From Burkholderia sp. Leaf177 (GTDB taxonomy: Bacteria; Pseudomonadota; Gammaproteobacteria; Burkholderiales; Burkholderiaceae): a stretch of 64,000 nucleotides of DNA. The notes under the pieces were generated by a model. That model was not told where the DNA came from. It searched no databases and saw only the letters and a program-made list of their open reading frames with translations. Below, piece by piece: positions 8,368 through 18,164 of this stretch. Location of the stretch: contig NZ_LMPF01000021.1 of NCBI RefSeq assembly GCF_001424345.1, positions 42,740-106,739 on the forward strand, read 5' to 3'. Each line of letters opens with the position of its first letter. Position 1 is the first letter of the stretch. The translations under genes were made by a program, and so were the position numbers.

Positions 8368-9693
8368 TCACTCCAGTTTCGCCTGCAACTCAGCAGCCCC
8401 GCCGCGCTTATAAAGTGCCAGCGTCGCCACGAACCCGCACACCGCGGCAAAAATAAGCCAGTAAGCGGGCGCGGCTTTATCGCCGGTTGCCTGGATCAGG
8501 TACGTCGATACCGCCGGCGTAAAGCCGCCAAAAATCGCCGTCGCCAGACTGAACGCCAGCGAGAAACCCGCCACGCGAACATTGACCGGCATGACTTCGG
8601 TGAGCGCTGCGACCATCGCACCGTTGTATCCGCCGAAGAAGAACGAAAAGTACAGCAGCACGCCGAGCATGCGCAGGAAACTCGGATCATGCGCGAGCCA
8701 CGAAAGCGCCGGGTAAGCCGTGATGATCGCCAGCGCCGATACAAACAACAGCACCGGTTTGCGTCCAATACGATCCGAAATCGCGCCGCCGATCGGCAGC
8801 CAGATAAAGTTCGATACACCCACGAACAGCGTCACGATCAAACTGTCCGACGTGCTCAGGTGCAGCACGGCGCGCCCGAATGTCGGCGTATAAACGGTGA
8901 TCAGATAAAACGTGGTGGTGGTCATCGCGACCATCAGCATGCCTGCAATGACAGTCTTCCAGTTCGTGAGCATCGAGCGGAAAACTTCGGAGGTTGCCGG
9001 ATGATGCCGGCGCGCCTGGAACTCGGCGGTTTCCTGCAGCGAGCGGCGCAGAATATATAGAAACGGCACGATCATGCAGCCGATAAAAAACGGCACGCGC
9101 CATCCCCAACCGGCAATCTGCGTCGGCGAAAGCCAGCTGTTCAACGCGTAACCGAGCGCGGCCGCAACCACGATCGCGACTTGCTGGCTGGCAGACTGCC
9201 ATGACGTATAAAAGCCTTTCCTGCCGGGCGTCGCCATTTCCGCAAGATAAACCGACACGCCACCAAGTTCGGCGCCCGCCGAGAATCCCTGCAGCAAACG
9301 CCCGATCAGCACGAGCGCCGGCGCCAGCAAGCCAATGGTCGCAAATCCCGGAACGCACGCAATGAGAATGGTGCCGCTCGCCATGATGGAGAGCGTGACG
9401 ATCAGCCCGCGCCGCCGGCCGACTTTATCGATGTACGCGCCCAGCACGATCGCGCCCAACGGACGCATTAGGAATCCAGCGCCGAACACGGCGAACGTCT
9501 GCATCAGCGACGCAAATTCGCTGGCGGCCGGAAAGAACGTCTTGGCAATATAGGTTGCGTAAAAACCGAACAGGAAAAAATCGAATTGCTCGAGAAAGTT
9601 GCCGCTGGTGACGCGCAGAACTGCGCCCAGCTTCGAGACGCTCGGCGCGGTCGCGCCCAACGCCTGCGGTTGAAATTCGTTACCGGTTGCCAT
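8368..9693 (-). CDS. tcuC: Tricarballylate/citrate proton symporter TcuC (MHS family)
   Basis: A 441-residue, 12-helix major facilitator of the metabolite:H+ symporter family (CitA/TcuC/KgtP branch). It shows the typical [18 protein letters not shown] loop after helix 2 and [15 protein letters not shown] in helix 4. ATG 9693 has an AGGAG box. It is the last gene of tcuRABC, 64 bp after tcuB. In Salmonella, TcuC imports tricarballylate, a citrate analogue that is toxic unless dehydrogenated. The family also moves citrate, but the gene order supports the tricarballylate assignment. Confidence 0.87.
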   Translation of the reverse strand: MATGNEFQPQALGATAPSVSKLGAVLRVTSGNFLEQFDFFLFGFYATYIAKTFFPAASEFASLMQTFAVFGAGFLMRPLGAIVLGAYIDKVGRRRGLIVTLSIMASGTILIACVPGFATIGLLAPALVLIGRLLQGFSAGAELGGVSVYLAEMATPGRKGFYTSWQSASQQVAIVVAAALGYALNSWLSPTQIAGWGWRVPFFIGCMIVPFLYILRRSLQETAEFQARRHHPATSEVFRSMLTNWKTVIAGMLMVAMTTTTFYLITVYTPTFGRAVLHLSTSDSLIVTLFVGVSNFIWLPIGGAISDRIGRKPVLLFVSALAIITAYPALSWLAHDPSFLRMLGVLLYFSFFFGGYNGAMVAALTEVMPVNVRVAGFSLAFSLATAIFGGFTPAVSTYLIQATGDKAAPAYWLIFAAVCGFVATLALYKRGGAAELQAKLE

Positions 9694-9757
9694 GTCGTCT
9701 CCTGGATTTTTTTATTGCCACGCCGGCCATGATAGGCTCGACGGGCCCCGTTTTGCA

Positions 9758-10933
9758 TTAATCGTCGACCAGCAGTTTACTCGGCTGGCGTTTTTCCACG
9801 GCCCATTTCAGCAGTGCTGCGCTGCGATATATCCCGTGTGCGAATTTGCCATACGGCAGCGTCAGGAACAATGCCATCACAATGCCGAGATGAACGGCCA
9901 GTATCAGCGCCATCATGGATGTATCGCGCAGGATCAACAGTGCGAGACCGCTCGCGCTGGTCAACAACAGCAACGCGATAAACCCACGGTCCATCGGTTT
10001 TTGCGCGGTATCGCCGTGTTGCGGATGACGCCTTAGATTCAGCCACAACAAACCCGCGGGACCGACGAGCAAACCAAGACCGCCAACCGATCCGAGCACG
10101 ACCGGCAAGCTGGTGAGCGCGTAAGGCGCTTCGAGCTTGAGCACATAGTGATACAGCGTCGCCACGCATGTCGATGCAAAACACAGCATGAAACCGTAAA
10201 ACGTCAGATGATGAAAGCGCCGGCGTGCGAGTGAAAACGCGTCATCGGCGTTATTGCAGCCTTCTCCGTGGCCGCCGCCGAGATAGCGCAGGCTGAGTAC
10301 ATCGTGCGTTGCCTCTCCGATCGCCTCCGCCGACATCGCGCCCGGATCTTCATTGCGCCAGAAACGCCGGACGCCGACGCCGAGCGCGATCATCGCGAAG
10401 ACGAATACGATGCCGAACAGCAACGCGAGCGTGTTGTGCGGGAACACCGCGTAGAAATTCCCGGCGAGCGGCGGCAATATCAAAGCGCCTTTCAGCGCTA
10501 TCGTCGAGATCAGAAAAAGCGCCAGACCAGCCGCGAGCGCAAGCGCGAGCGTCAGGCCGTTGCGTTTGTACAGCGCGCCAAAACCCGCTGGCCACGCATA
10601 GTCCACGTAGGTCTGCAAACGCACTTCGGCCATCGCTTTGGGAACGTTCACACCGAACTCGTGCGGCGGCGCGTATTGGCACGCGTGCAGACATGCGCCG
10701 CAGTTGTGACAAAGATTTGAAAGGAAATGCACGTCGGCGCGGCCGAATTCGAGCCGGCGAGTCATGGCAGGGAACACGGCGCAAAAGCCCTCGCAATAGC
10801 GGCACGCATTGCAGATCTGCATGATGCGGCTGACTTCGCCTTCGGCGGCGGACATCGGTTTTGCAAACGTAATGGGGACTTCGTTCAATGCAAGCGCGCT
10901 GGCTTCGCGCGTCAGGTTTTCAAGCGTCTGCAT
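9758..10933 (-). CDS. tcuB: TcuB, iron-sulfur membrane electron-transfer protein for tricarballylate oxidation
   Basis: A 391-residue protein with two ferredoxin-type 4Fe-4S motifs near the N-terminus ([11 protein letters not shown] and [11 protein letters not shown]), followed by about six membrane helices and a haem/quinone-type C-terminal region. In Salmonella, TcuB reoxidises the reduced FAD of TcuA and passes the electrons to the quinone pool. Its start codon overlaps the end of tcuA by 14 bp, which suggests coupled translation and a tight stoichiometry. Length and motif order match CitB/TcuB. Confidence 0.92.
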   Translation of the reverse strand: MQTLENLTREASALALNEVPITFAKPMSAAEGEVSRIMQICNACRYCEGFCAVFPAMTRRLEFGRADVHFLSNLCHNCGACLHACQYAPPHEFGVNVPKAMAEVRLQTYVDYAWPAGFGALYKRNGLTLALALAAGLALFLISTIALKGALILPPLAGNFYAVFPHNTLALLFGIVFVFAMIALGVGVRRFWRNEDPGAMSAEAIGEATHDVLSLRYLGGGHGEGCNNADDAFSLARRRFHHLTFYGFMLCFASTCVATLYHYVLKLEAPYALTSLPVVLGSVGGLGLLVGPAGLLWLNLRRHPQHGDTAQKPMDRGFIALLLLTSASGLALLILRDTSMMALILAVHLGIVMALFLTLPYGKFAHGIYRSAALLKWAVEKRQPSKLLVDD

Positions 10934-12326
10934 GACTGGCTTCCTTCAGTTTCAAAGCCGCCTGCGCAGCCTGAGTTCCGGCAATCCGCCCGAACGCCGT
11001 TCCGATCGCCATCCCGACGCCGGCCGTATATCCCTTTCCAAGCACATTGCCCGCCATCATCTCGCCGGCAACATACAGGTTCGGGCTCGGCTTGCCGCCG
11101 AAATGAACGGCGGATTTATCGTTCACCTTGAGCCCGAGGTACGTGAACGTGATTCCCGGACGAAGCGCGAAGGCATAAAAAGGTGGTTTATCGATAGGCT
11201 GCGCCCAATGCGTCTTCGCCGGCGTCAGACCTTCGGTGTGGCAATCGTCGAGGACGGCGTGGTCGAAGGTTCCGACACGGCACGCGGCGTTATAGGTCTG
11301 GATCGTATCGATGAATTTTGCTGCATCGAGGTCCATGGCGCGCGCGAGTTCGCCGAGCGTATTTGCTTTCGTGCCCGGAAACACGGGCGGCATGAAGCGG
11401 CCGATCGCTTTTGAATCGATGATCGAATAACCGATCTGTCCCGGCTGATGCGCAACGAGGCGGCCCCAGATTGCATAACGCTTCGGCCAGAAGTCCTCGC
11501 CTTCGTCGTAGAAACGCTCTGCGTTGCGGTTCAGCATCACACCCAGCGACACACAATCCACGCGCGTGCAAATGCCGCCGTCATAAAGTGGCGCGCGGGC
11601 ATCGATGGCAACGCAATGCGATTGCGACGGATCGCCAATGGAATCCGCGCCGGCGTCGATCATGAATTTGAGCAGCACGCCCATGTTAAAACGCGTGCCG
11701 CGAATCAGGAAATTGTCGGCGACCCACTCGCCGTTGATTTGGCCCCACGCTTCGCGCAACCATTCCCGGTTGGATTCAAAGCCGCCCGCTGCGAGCACGC
11801 ACGCGCGTGCTTCAATGCGTTCGTTTCCAATACGCGCCGCGACGAAACGGTCTCCATCCAGTTCGATGGAATCGACCGGCGCGTTGTATCGAACCTTTAC
11901 GCCGAGTGCTTCCGCGCTGCGGAAATACGCGTTGACGAGCGCCTTGCCGCCGCCCATGAAAAACGCGTTGGTGCGCGCGACATGCAGCGCGCCCGATAAC
12001 GGCGGCTGGAAATGCACGCCGTGTTTGCGCATCCAGTCGCGGCATGTCGATGATTCGCGGATAGCGAAGCGAGCAAGCGGTTCATTCGTGATACCGCCCG
12101 TGACCTTGAGCAAGTCCTGCCAGTATTCTTCCTCCGGATAAGCATCGATCAGCACGTCCTGCGGTCCGTCGTGCATGCAGCGCAAATTGCGCGTGTGCTG
12201 CGAATTCCCGCCGCGCCACTCACGCGGCGCCGCTTCCAGCAGCATCACGGACGCGCCCGCTTCGCGCGCCATCAATGCAGCGCACAAAGCCGCGTTGCCG
12301 CCGCCGATCACCAATACGTCGACCAT
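10920..12326 (-). CDS. tcuA: TcuA, FAD-dependent tricarballylate dehydrogenase
   Basis: A 468-residue flavoprotein of the fumarate reductase/succinate dehydrogenase-like group. The N-terminal dinucleotide fold is [20 protein letters not shown] second FAD segment near the C-terminus reads [21 protein letters not shown]. It oxidises tricarballylate to cis-aconitate, which enters the TCA cycle. GGAG precedes ATG 12326. It follows tcuR on the same strand after 75 bp, and a perfect LysR-type dyad lies over the tcuR stop codon just upstream. Confidence 0.93.
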   Translation of the reverse strand: MVDVLVIGGGNAALCAALMAREAGASVMLLEAAPREWRGGNSQHTRNLRCMHDGPQDVLIDAYPEEEYWQDLLKVTGGITNEPLARFAIRESSTCRDWMRKHGVHFQPPLSGALHVARTNAFFMGGGKALVNAYFRSAEALGVKVRYNAPVDSIELDGDRFVAARIGNERIEARACVLAAGGFESNREWLREAWGQINGEWVADNFLIRGTRFNMGVLLKFMIDAGADSIGDPSQSHCVAIDARAPLYDGGICTRVDCVSLGVMLNRNAERFYDEGEDFWPKRYAIWGRLVAHQPGQIGYSIIDSKAIGRFMPPVFPGTKANTLGELARAMDLDAAKFIDTIQTYNAACRVGTFDHAVLDDCHTEGLTPAKTHWAQPIDKPPFYAFALRPGITFTYLGLKVNDKSAVHFGGKPSPNLYVAGEMMAGNVLGKGYTAGVGMAIGTAFGRIAGTQAAQAALKLKEASHADA

Positions 12327-12372
12327 TGTGATGTCTCCTCCAATCCCGCGAGTGTAGGACGTGCGGTGTTCG

Positions 12373-12388
12373 GCCGCCAGCAGGCGGC
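12373..12388 (-). other. GC-rich hairpin between tcuR and tcuA
   Basis: GCCGCC-AGCA-GGCGGC forms a perfect 6-bp stem with a four-base loop in the tcuR-tcuA gap. No T-run follows on either strand. It could pause or attenuate readthrough from tcuR into tcuA, or simply be a secondary structure of the leader. Confidence 0.35.
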
Positions 12389-12398
12389 AGACAACGGG

Positions 12399-12417
12399 TC
12401 TTCACGATTCGTGAAGA
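12399..12417. promoter_or_regulatory. Putative TcuR (LysR-type) operator overlapping the tcuR stop
   Basis: A 19-bp perfect palindrome, TCTTCACGA-T-TCGTGAAGA, spans the last codons of tcuR and lies 73-91 bp before the tcuA start. Its core TTCAC-N5-GTGAA is a classic T-N11-A LysR box, and its distance fits an activator recognition site. The assignment to TcuR is inference from position. Confidence 0.6.
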
Positions 12418-13337
12418 GGCGGCAAGGTCGCGCCCGTCCACTTGCCGGTTGTGACGAGCGTGCGCGCGACATCGGCGAGAACTACGCGGGCCGCGAGACC
12501 GGCCGGCGAGAGTTCATCGTCGGAGAGACTCACGAGCTGGTTCGGACGCACCATGTAGCGATCGCTTACGGGCAGCGCGCGGAACAACGAAAGGTCGCGG
12601 CGTGCGAGCGCTGCGCCCGGCTGGATAGTTACGCCGAGGCCGCCGCCGACTGCATCCATGAGCATTGCGAGGCCATCGATTTCAGCCACGATATTCGGTT
12701 CGATGCTCGCGCGCGCAAACGCGGTATCGAGCAGCGAGCGAAGGCCGTGTGGTCCGCTTGGAAGGATCATCGGCAATCTCGCGATGTTTGCGAGCTTTGT
12801 AGTCTTGCTCTTCGGCATTGGTTCGAAACCGGCCGATGCGATCATGTACAGGCGTTCATCGAGCAAAGGCGTGGCGCTGAAGCGCTTGATGTTGTCGCTC
12901 TGGAAGAGGATCGCAAGGTCGATCTGGCGTGCGTTCAGCATGCCCGTCAAATGACCCGACAGGCTTTCGACCAGTCGCAGGCGGACATCGGGATAACGCT
13001 CGCGCATGGCGCGCATGAATGCAAGACCGAGCATGCCCGTGGTGCTCGGCGCCATGCCGACGCTGACATGACCCGAAAGGCGCGCGTGTTGCGCGGCGTG
13101 GGCGGCGTCATCGACATGACGAAGCGCCAGTTGCGCCTGGCGCCAGAACGCGAGACCCGCATCGGTAGGAACCACGCCGTTCGCGGTGCGCTGCAAAAGA
13201 CGCGTGGACAGCTCGCTTTCGAGCCGGCTGATCTGCTGGCTGAGTGTCGATGTCACCACGCCGAGTTCCATGGCCGCGCGGCCCATGCTGCCATGTTCAA
13301 TGACACGGACGAAGTAACGAAGCTGGCGCAGTTCCAA
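12402..13337 (-). CDS. tcuR: TcuR, LysR-type activator of the tricarballylate operon
   Basis: A 311-residue LysR protein. Residues 1-60 form the DNA-binding domain (MELRQLRYFVRVIEHGSMGR), and the remainder is the effector domain. The start is TTG 13337, supported by an AGGAG box ten bases upstream and the standard MELRQLRYF opening. It is first in the tcuR-tcuA-tcuB-tcuC order and on the same strand, as in Salmonella, where TcuR activates tcuABC in response to tricarballylate. No effector residues can be assigned here. Confidence 0.88.
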   Translation of the reverse strand: MELRQLRYFVRVIEHGSMGRAAMELGVVTSTLSQQISRLESELSTRLLQRTANGVVPTDAGLAFWRQAQLALRHVDDAAHAAQHARLSGHVSVGMAPSTTGMLGLAFMRAMRERYPDVRLRLVESLSGHLTGMLNARQIDLAILFQSDNIKRFSATPLLDERLYMIASAGFEPMPKSKTTKLANIARLPMILPSGPHGLRSLLDTAFARASIEPNIVAEIDGLAMLMDAVGGGLGVTIQPGAALARRDLSLFRALPVSDRYMVRPNQLVSLSDDELSPAGLAARVVLADVARTLVTTGKWTGATLPPLHES

Positions 13338-13395
13338 AGGGTCTCCTTGCAGATCCGTTTTTGATATCCGCGCATTATCGCCGGGAACCGCTAGT

Positions 13396-14298
13396 TCAAC
13401 TCGTGCGAAACGGCCTGGGCCGAAGCTCCGTAGTGCCCGCGTGCAGCCGTTCGTACTCCGCGATCATCTGCGCGCCGAACAGCAGCAATGTGGCGAGCGC
13501 TTCGAGGCTGAACAGCACGACAATCGACGTTGTCAGCGACCCGTAGACCACGCTCACTTGCGAGAGCGTGGCGAAATACCAGACGAGCACATGACGCGTG
13601 ACTTCCCACAATAACGCGGCGGCGACCGCGCCGAAAAGCGCGTGCCTGAAGCGCGGACGTCCCACCGGAATCACCATGTAAATGGATGTCAGCACGAATA
13701 CCTCGCCTGCGAAACCGAACAGATAAAGCAGCACGCGCGATGTCCCGCTGAGTGACACTTCGATGCCGAATATATCCACGCTATGCGCGCCCACCGCCTG
13801 CAATCCTGTCGAAACGAGCGTGACGAGCAACACGCCCGCGCCGAGCGACAAGCTGTAGCAATACGGCAGCAGCGCGGATATCAGGAAGTGCCGCCGGCGG
13901 ATCGCGACGCGGTGCACGAAGATCACGGACATCGCGTTTTCGAGCACCGTGAAAGCGAGCGAGCTGAAAAAGACCATCGTACAAAGCAGCACCCAGCCAA
14001 TCACCGTTCGATGCGAGAGAAAGTTGGCAAGCTCCTTGACGATGGCTTTCGCCTGTCCCGGCACGAGCCATTCGAGCAGATGAGAAAGGGTATCGAGCAA
14101 CACGTGCCGGTCGAATACATGCGACAACGCGATCACGACAAGGATCAGTAGCGGAACGATGGAAAGCAGCGCGTAATACGCCACCGCTCCCGCGAGCAAC
14201 ATACCCTGGTTCGCGCGAAAAGCCTTGAGTACCTGCAGCGCGAACGCGCCGGGATGATCGGCGATGGTTCGCAGCGTGCGGTAGCGGATCAGTCGCAT
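13396..14298 (-). CDS. YihY/BrkB-family inner-membrane protein
   Basis: A 300-residue polytopic protein of the YihY/BrkB family (once called RNase BN), with about six transmembrane helices. Hallmarks are AGAVAYYALLSIVPLLILVV near residue 37 and LLWEVTRHVLVWYF with SVVYGSLTTSIVVLFSLEAL toward the C-terminus. The cellular role is unsettled; in Bordetella BrkB was linked to serum resistance. It follows the tcuR promoter region on the same strand but belongs functionally to neither neighbour. Confidence 0.9.
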   Translation of the reverse strand: MRLIRYRTLRTIADHPGAFALQVLKAFRANQGMLLAGAVAYYALLSIVPLLILVVIALSHVFDRHVLLDTLSHLLEWLVPGQAKAIVKELANFLSHRTVIGWVLLCTMVFFSSLAFTVLENAMSVIFVHRVAIRRRHFLISALLPYCYSLSLGAGVLLVTLVSTGLQAVGAHSVDIFGIEVSLSGTSRVLLYLFGFAGEVFVLTSIYMVIPVGRPRFRHALFGAVAAALLWEVTRHVLVWYFATLSQVSVVYGSLTTSIVVLFSLEALATLLLFGAQMIAEYERLHAGTTELRPRPFRTS

Positions 14299-14416
14299 AT
14301 GCCCTCCGAAATGCCGCCTGCCGCGCGATCGATATGCATACGTGATCCGCGGATTCTAAGAACGGATGCGCAAGTCCTGCCAGTCGATCACGTTTTATGC
14401 GCTTTCAGCAGCAAGT

Positions 14417-14692
14417 TCACTTCGATACCGCCGCGCCGGATGCGCCTGGTTGCGGCCCCTTCCCGGCTTGTTGCCGCGCGGTTTCCTCTTTTTTCAGGGT
14501 CGCGGGGTCCGTGCCATATTGAGTGGCAGCACCTCCGCCGCCCTTCGCGCCTGAGCGCCCGTTGCCGGTGTCACTGCTGCTCGAATGTGTCGCAGGCGGC
14601 GCGCCGCCGGTGCTGGTTCCTTGTGCAAACGCGCTGCCGGCCATGCAGATGACAAGCGTCAGCGCGCAAGCAGTTTTGCCTATATGTCTCAA
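14417..14692 (-). CDS. Small secreted Gly/Ser/Ala-rich protein
   Basis: A 91-residue hypothetical protein. I start it at TTG 14692 because GGAG lies seven bases upstream. The longer frame from TTG 14713 has no ribosome site. The start gives a clean signal peptide (RHIGKTACALTLVICMAGSAFA) with cleavage after AFA. The mature part is low-complexity: Ser/Gly-rich, then a charged stretch (TLKKEETARQQAGKGPQ) and a GAS-rich tail. No known domain. It is divergent from the lipoprotein gene at 14819 across 126 bp. Confidence 0.6.
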   Translation of the reverse strand: MRHIGKTACALTLVICMAGSAFAQGTSTGGAPPATHSSSSDTGNGRSGAKGGGGAATQYGTDPATLKKEETARQQAGKGPQPGASGAAVSK

Positions 14693-14818
14693 GGTAAGTC
14701 TCCGGTTTTTCAATCATTCAATCGATGTGTAAGCAGGGTCCGCAAAGATCGAACCCGGAACGTCCATTGCTCGCTTTCAAGTGCTGTACAGGTGATTTAC
14801 AACAACCGGAGATTAATC

Positions 14819-14962
14819 ATGTTGGCTAAGTGGATCAGATGGATTGGAGTGGCCACGCTGGTATTTGCATGCGTGGCATGTTCGAAGGGCGGCGATTCAG
14901 GAATCTCTACTCCCGCGCCCGGAGGTAGTGCGGCGGCATCTGCGCCGGGGGCAAGTTCGTGA
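14819..14962 (+). CDS. Tiny lipoprotein (47 residues)
   Basis: ATG 14819 is preceded by CGGAG. The protein has a basic-hydrophobic signal (MLAKWIRWIGVATLVFA) and two candidate lipidation cysteines, Cys17 and Cys21; Cys21, followed by SKGG, fits better. The mature part is only ~27 residues rich in Gly, Ser, Ala and Pro. Similar short entericidin-like lipoproteins are common in Burkholderiaceae but have no agreed function. The signal and lipobox are the whole case for calling it a gene. Confidence 0.55.
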   Translation: MLAKWIRWIGVATLVFACVACSKGGDSGISTPAPGGSAAASAPGASS

Positions 14963-15691
14963 GCACTGCGGGAAACTCGACCGCGGCTTGAACGGGTTGA
15001 TCGATACGTGTTCTGCGTATCGATAAACCGCCGATCTTTCAATTCATGAACACGTTTTCTGGCCTCTACAACTAGTGTACCGAGCGCCGCTATTGCAAAT
15101 TGACACTGATATTTTTTTACGATTAAACTTCGCGCAATGCTTGCCGATAACAAGTAAACGAACTCCCGTTTGCTCGGCTCAATCCAGCATCCAGTACAGA
15201 AAGCAGCTGATCGTTCTCGATTACGCGATTGAAAGTCGCGTGGCTTCGGTTCGTCCGTTTATTTGAGTTGCCGAAAATTGATCTTTGCATGTCTTGCGAG
15301 TTTTTCTCGAGAGCGAAGTATCGATTTGCATTGCATGCAGTCTTTCGAGATATGTCGTTCTCTTCCAATGTTCCACCTGCATTTGCAGCCGGAATTAAGC
15401 ACCAGCTTCATTTTATTCAACTCGATTTTCACAGTACGAACATCTAACGGTGTTGTAGTGGCATTTCTTTAAGCTGTCCTGCGCCAGATGCAAGTGTGCT
15501 GTCGACTCAAACTGCAGCTCTATAAGAATATAGATTCAATATTGTATGAAGAATTGCGCGACAGGCTGAGCGGGTTTTCAAGTTGTCGTGATAGGCAAGT
15601 GTCGGTATTCGCGGAAAAACGTTTTATTGAAAACACAGGACTCCGCGGGTTTCGTGCGGGGGATTTTCATCGTTTCCGCATCATATAAATA
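14963..15691. other. Low-GC gap upstream of the haem-motif lipoprotein
   Basis: About 730 bp without a supported gene. It is visibly richer in A/T than its surroundings, especially 15050-15560. It holds the hairpin at 15000-15024 and an A/T-rich stretch near 15522-15548 that resembles promoter DNA. Open frames here are short and look random. It could be a long regulatory leader for the gene at 15692, or residue of inserted DNA. Confidence 0.5.
15000..15024 (+). terminator. Hairpin downstream of the tiny lipoprotein gene
   Basis: A perfect 9-bp stem ATCGATACG / CGTATCGAT with a seven-base loop lies 37 bp after the stop codon. No T-run follows, so intrinsic termination is possible but weak; a processed 3-prime end is the alternative. 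Confidence 0.4.
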
Positions 15692-18034
15692 ATGATTAAA
15701 CTCAATCGGGTACAGTTGGTGTCCATGGTCAGCGGCGCAATTCTCAGCGTCAGCGCATGCGGAGGCGGTGGCGGCAGCTCGGATTCAGGCGCCGTGGCAG
15801 GGCTCAGCAACTCGTCAGGGTCCGCTGGTAACGCGGGAAGTGCGTCCGGATCTTCCGCAACCGCGCCGGTCGGCGCGAGCGGCGCAGCGGGATCTCCAGC
15901 GTCGTCCGCGGGTGCAACTTCTCCCGCCAGTGGCTCGAATGTCGTTGGCAGTGCGCCGCCGGTAACGATACCGGTGGTGCCGCCATCCAATGCTGGCACC
16001 ACCTCGTCCGGCGCCGTCATCATGCCGCTGGAAGTGATGAGTGCGGGAAGCGGAAAGATCATCGCGGCCACTGTGCCCGTTCCAGCCGGTGCATCGGCCA
16101 GGACGCTTACCATGCGCGTGAATAATCTTTCGTACGACGCCAAGGGCTCGGTTCAGGTGAACGGCGGAAACTGGATCGACCTCACGAACGCAAACGTGAC
16201 CGTGTTGGGGAACGCAAAATTATACGGCGGCATTGGCGGCGGTTATGACACCATTAGCTTGAACGTCCCTATATCCGGCGCAATCAACGGCAGTAATATC
16301 GTCAATTTCCGCTTCAACTCAACCGATGGCGTGAGTTCGGGATATCGGGTTCTATCGTTTAACTTTCTCGATGCGTCGGGCAATGCATTGATTGCCGACA
16401 GCAGTTTCGCGCAAGACGATCCGACCCAATGGACAGCGCCGCTTTCGAGCAATGCGGACATTAGCGCGGGCGCGACATTATGGCAAAGCGCTACGTTGAT
16501 CGATTCACCCATCAATGCCGGCCAGATCAAGGCACATTGCATGGATTGTCATAGCGCGAGCGGAAGCGATTTATTCAAGTTCAACTACTCGAACAATTCA
16601 ATCGTCGTTCGAAGCCAGTATCACGGGCTCTCGGAAAACCAGGGCTTGCAGATCGCCAGCTATATCAGAAGTCTCGCGAACCGTTATCCCACGCCGGGCC
16701 CGAAATGCCGGCCATGGAATCCGCCTTATCAACCGGGTCCAGGTCTCGATAGCGCGCCGGTAAGCGACTGGACATGCGGCGCGGGTATCGACGCGGTATC
16801 GGAAAACGATCTCGATACATTGGCAACGGTATTTCCGAATGGAGTGGACAAGGCCGCGATTGCAACCCGAGGCCAGATCAATCTTCGGGAAATCCCGATT
16901 GGCTTTCAATTGCCGGACTGGAATCACTGGGTCCCGCATATTCATCCGAAAGACGCATGGGGTGACTATTTTACGAACAGCAACTTAAATAAGGAGTACG
17001 CGGGCGAGGGTACGGGCACGGCGACCTACAATATGCGCACCCAGCTCGCCAATGGCGGCACCAACTACGCTCAAGGCCGAACCGGCGATATCTTCGGCGA
17101 CCTGTATTACTGGGGCGTTGAATTCGGTGAGCGATTCGCGCCGCCGAACGAAGGCGTGAATGGCAGCTATACGATTGCGCAGCAGAAGAACCTGTACGGC
17201 ACCGTGCAGTGGCAACTGATGAAATCGTGGGAAATTGCCCAGGACTTTTCACTGGAAACCAATTGCCCCGTGGCCTGGGTCAATGAAGAAAATGCGCCCA
17301 AGGCGGAGAGGCGCGGCTGGTGCGGATACTGGCGCTTTATTTTCAACGTATCGCCGCATATTCAGGGCTTCCCGGTTGCCAACAGCATGTTCGGCAGTCC
17401 GGTCGCGCATTACGTGAAGGCGAACCAGTGGTATTACCTGCAGATCCTGCTGAACCCGGGTTCGGGCGCGCACAACGTGCATTTGCCGACTGACTGGCAA
17501 TACGCGTATGGCCTGCTCAACAACCTGTACCAAAGCAGCGGCCGGCCCGAGCCGATCCGCAACTTCCTGTACGTGCTGAAAGGCGCGCAGGAAATGGACA
17601 ACGGTGTAGGCGTAACCGATGTCACGCGCGGCTGGACCATTCGCGACAGCAGTCCGCTGGACGTCTGGAATGGCGGCCGGACCGGCGTCTGGAAAGGTAC
17701 GGACCCTGCAACGGAGCAAGCGGTCGTTAATGCGTTCTTGTCGAACTGGATGGACACCACAACGAGTTTCGATATCAACACGTGGCAGCGCGAAGGCCAG
17801 CCCAATGCGGTTCCTGGCGAGACGACTTGCGGCTGGGCCATGCGCAGCCTGTGCGAGATCGGCTATGTTCACGGGACGGTATCGGGCGGCACGGTCGAGA
17901 ACTTCCCGACGTGGACGTGGAACCAGATTCCGCTGATGCAAGGCGAGGGGATCGACAGGACACAGGTGAACCGGTTGTCGACGTGGCTGAACACCGCGTA
18001 TCCGAGCGGCAATTACCTGAGTTTGCTCAGGTAA
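15692..18034 (+). CDS. Large lipoprotein with a single cytochrome-c haem motif
   Basis: A 780-residue exported protein. A lipoprotein signal ends at SVSAC (Cys23), followed by a GGGGG run and about 80 residues of Gly/Ser/Ala/Pro linker. Residues ~110-235 look like a beta-sandwich, carbohydrate-binding-like module (TLTMRVNNLSYDAKGSVQVNGGNW). A CMDCH haem-binding motif lies at 283-287 within a cytochrome-c-like segment ending in ASYIRSLANRYPTPG. The remaining ~450 residues are rich in Trp, Tyr and Asn and match no family I recognise. No ribosome site is evident before ATG 15692, yet the signal peptide fits that start. It is monocistronic and ends at a strong terminator. Possible roles are outer-membrane electron transfer or oxidative attack on a polymer. 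Confidence 0.82.
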   Translation: MIKLNRVQLVSMVSGAILSVSACGGGGGSSDSGAVAGLSNSSGSAGNAGSASGSSATAPVGASGAAGSPASSAGATSPASGSNVVGSAPPVTIPVVPPSNAGTTSSGAVIMPLEVMSAGSGKIIAATVPVPAGASARTLTMRVNNLSYDAKGSVQVNGGNWIDLTNANVTVLGNAKLYGGIGGGYDTISLNVPISGAINGSNIVNFRFNSTDGVSSGYRVLSFNFLDASGNALIADSSFAQDDPTQWTAPLSSNADISAGATLWQSATLIDSPINAGQIKAHCMDCHSASGSDLFKFNYSNNSIVVRSQYHGLSENQGLQIASYIRSLANRYPTPGPKCRPWNPPYQPGPGLDSAPVSDWTCGAGIDAVSENDLDTLATVFPNGVDKAAIATRGQINLREIPIGFQLPDWNHWVPHIHPKDAWGDYFTNSNLNKEYAGEGTGTATYNMRTQLANGGTNYAQGRTGDIFGDLYYWGVEFGERFAPPNEGVNGSYTIAQQKNLYGTVQWQLMKSWEIAQDFSLETNCPVAWVNEENAPKAERRGWCGYWRFIFNVSPHIQGFPVANSMFGSPVAHYVKANQWYYLQILLNPGSGAHNVHLPTDWQYAYGLLNNLYQSSGRPEPIRNFLYVLKGAQEMDNGVGVTDVTRGWTIRDSSPLDVWNGGRTGVWKGTDPATEQAVVNAFLSNWMDTTTSFDINTWQREGQPNAVPGETTCGWAMRSLCEIGYVHGTVSGGTVENFPTWTWNQIPLMQGEGIDRTQVNRLSTWLNTAYPSGNYLSLLR

Positions 18035-18060
18035 GCGGTTATAGGAACGGACAAAAGATG

Positions 18061-18095
18061 CGAGGCTGCCGGAATGACCGGGGCCTCGTTTTTTT
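18061..18095 (+). terminator. Intrinsic terminator of the haem-motif lipoprotein gene
   Basis: CGAGGC and CCGG pair with CCGG and GCCTCG around a five-base loop, with a small internal bulge, followed by seven T. It starts 26 bp after the stop codon. Confidence 0.85.
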
Positions 18096-18164
18096 CGTAG
18101 TGAGCGTTACGCTCGCTGCCGCCGCAGGTGGGTTGTATTGCCAACGACTTCCGCCGTGATCCAG

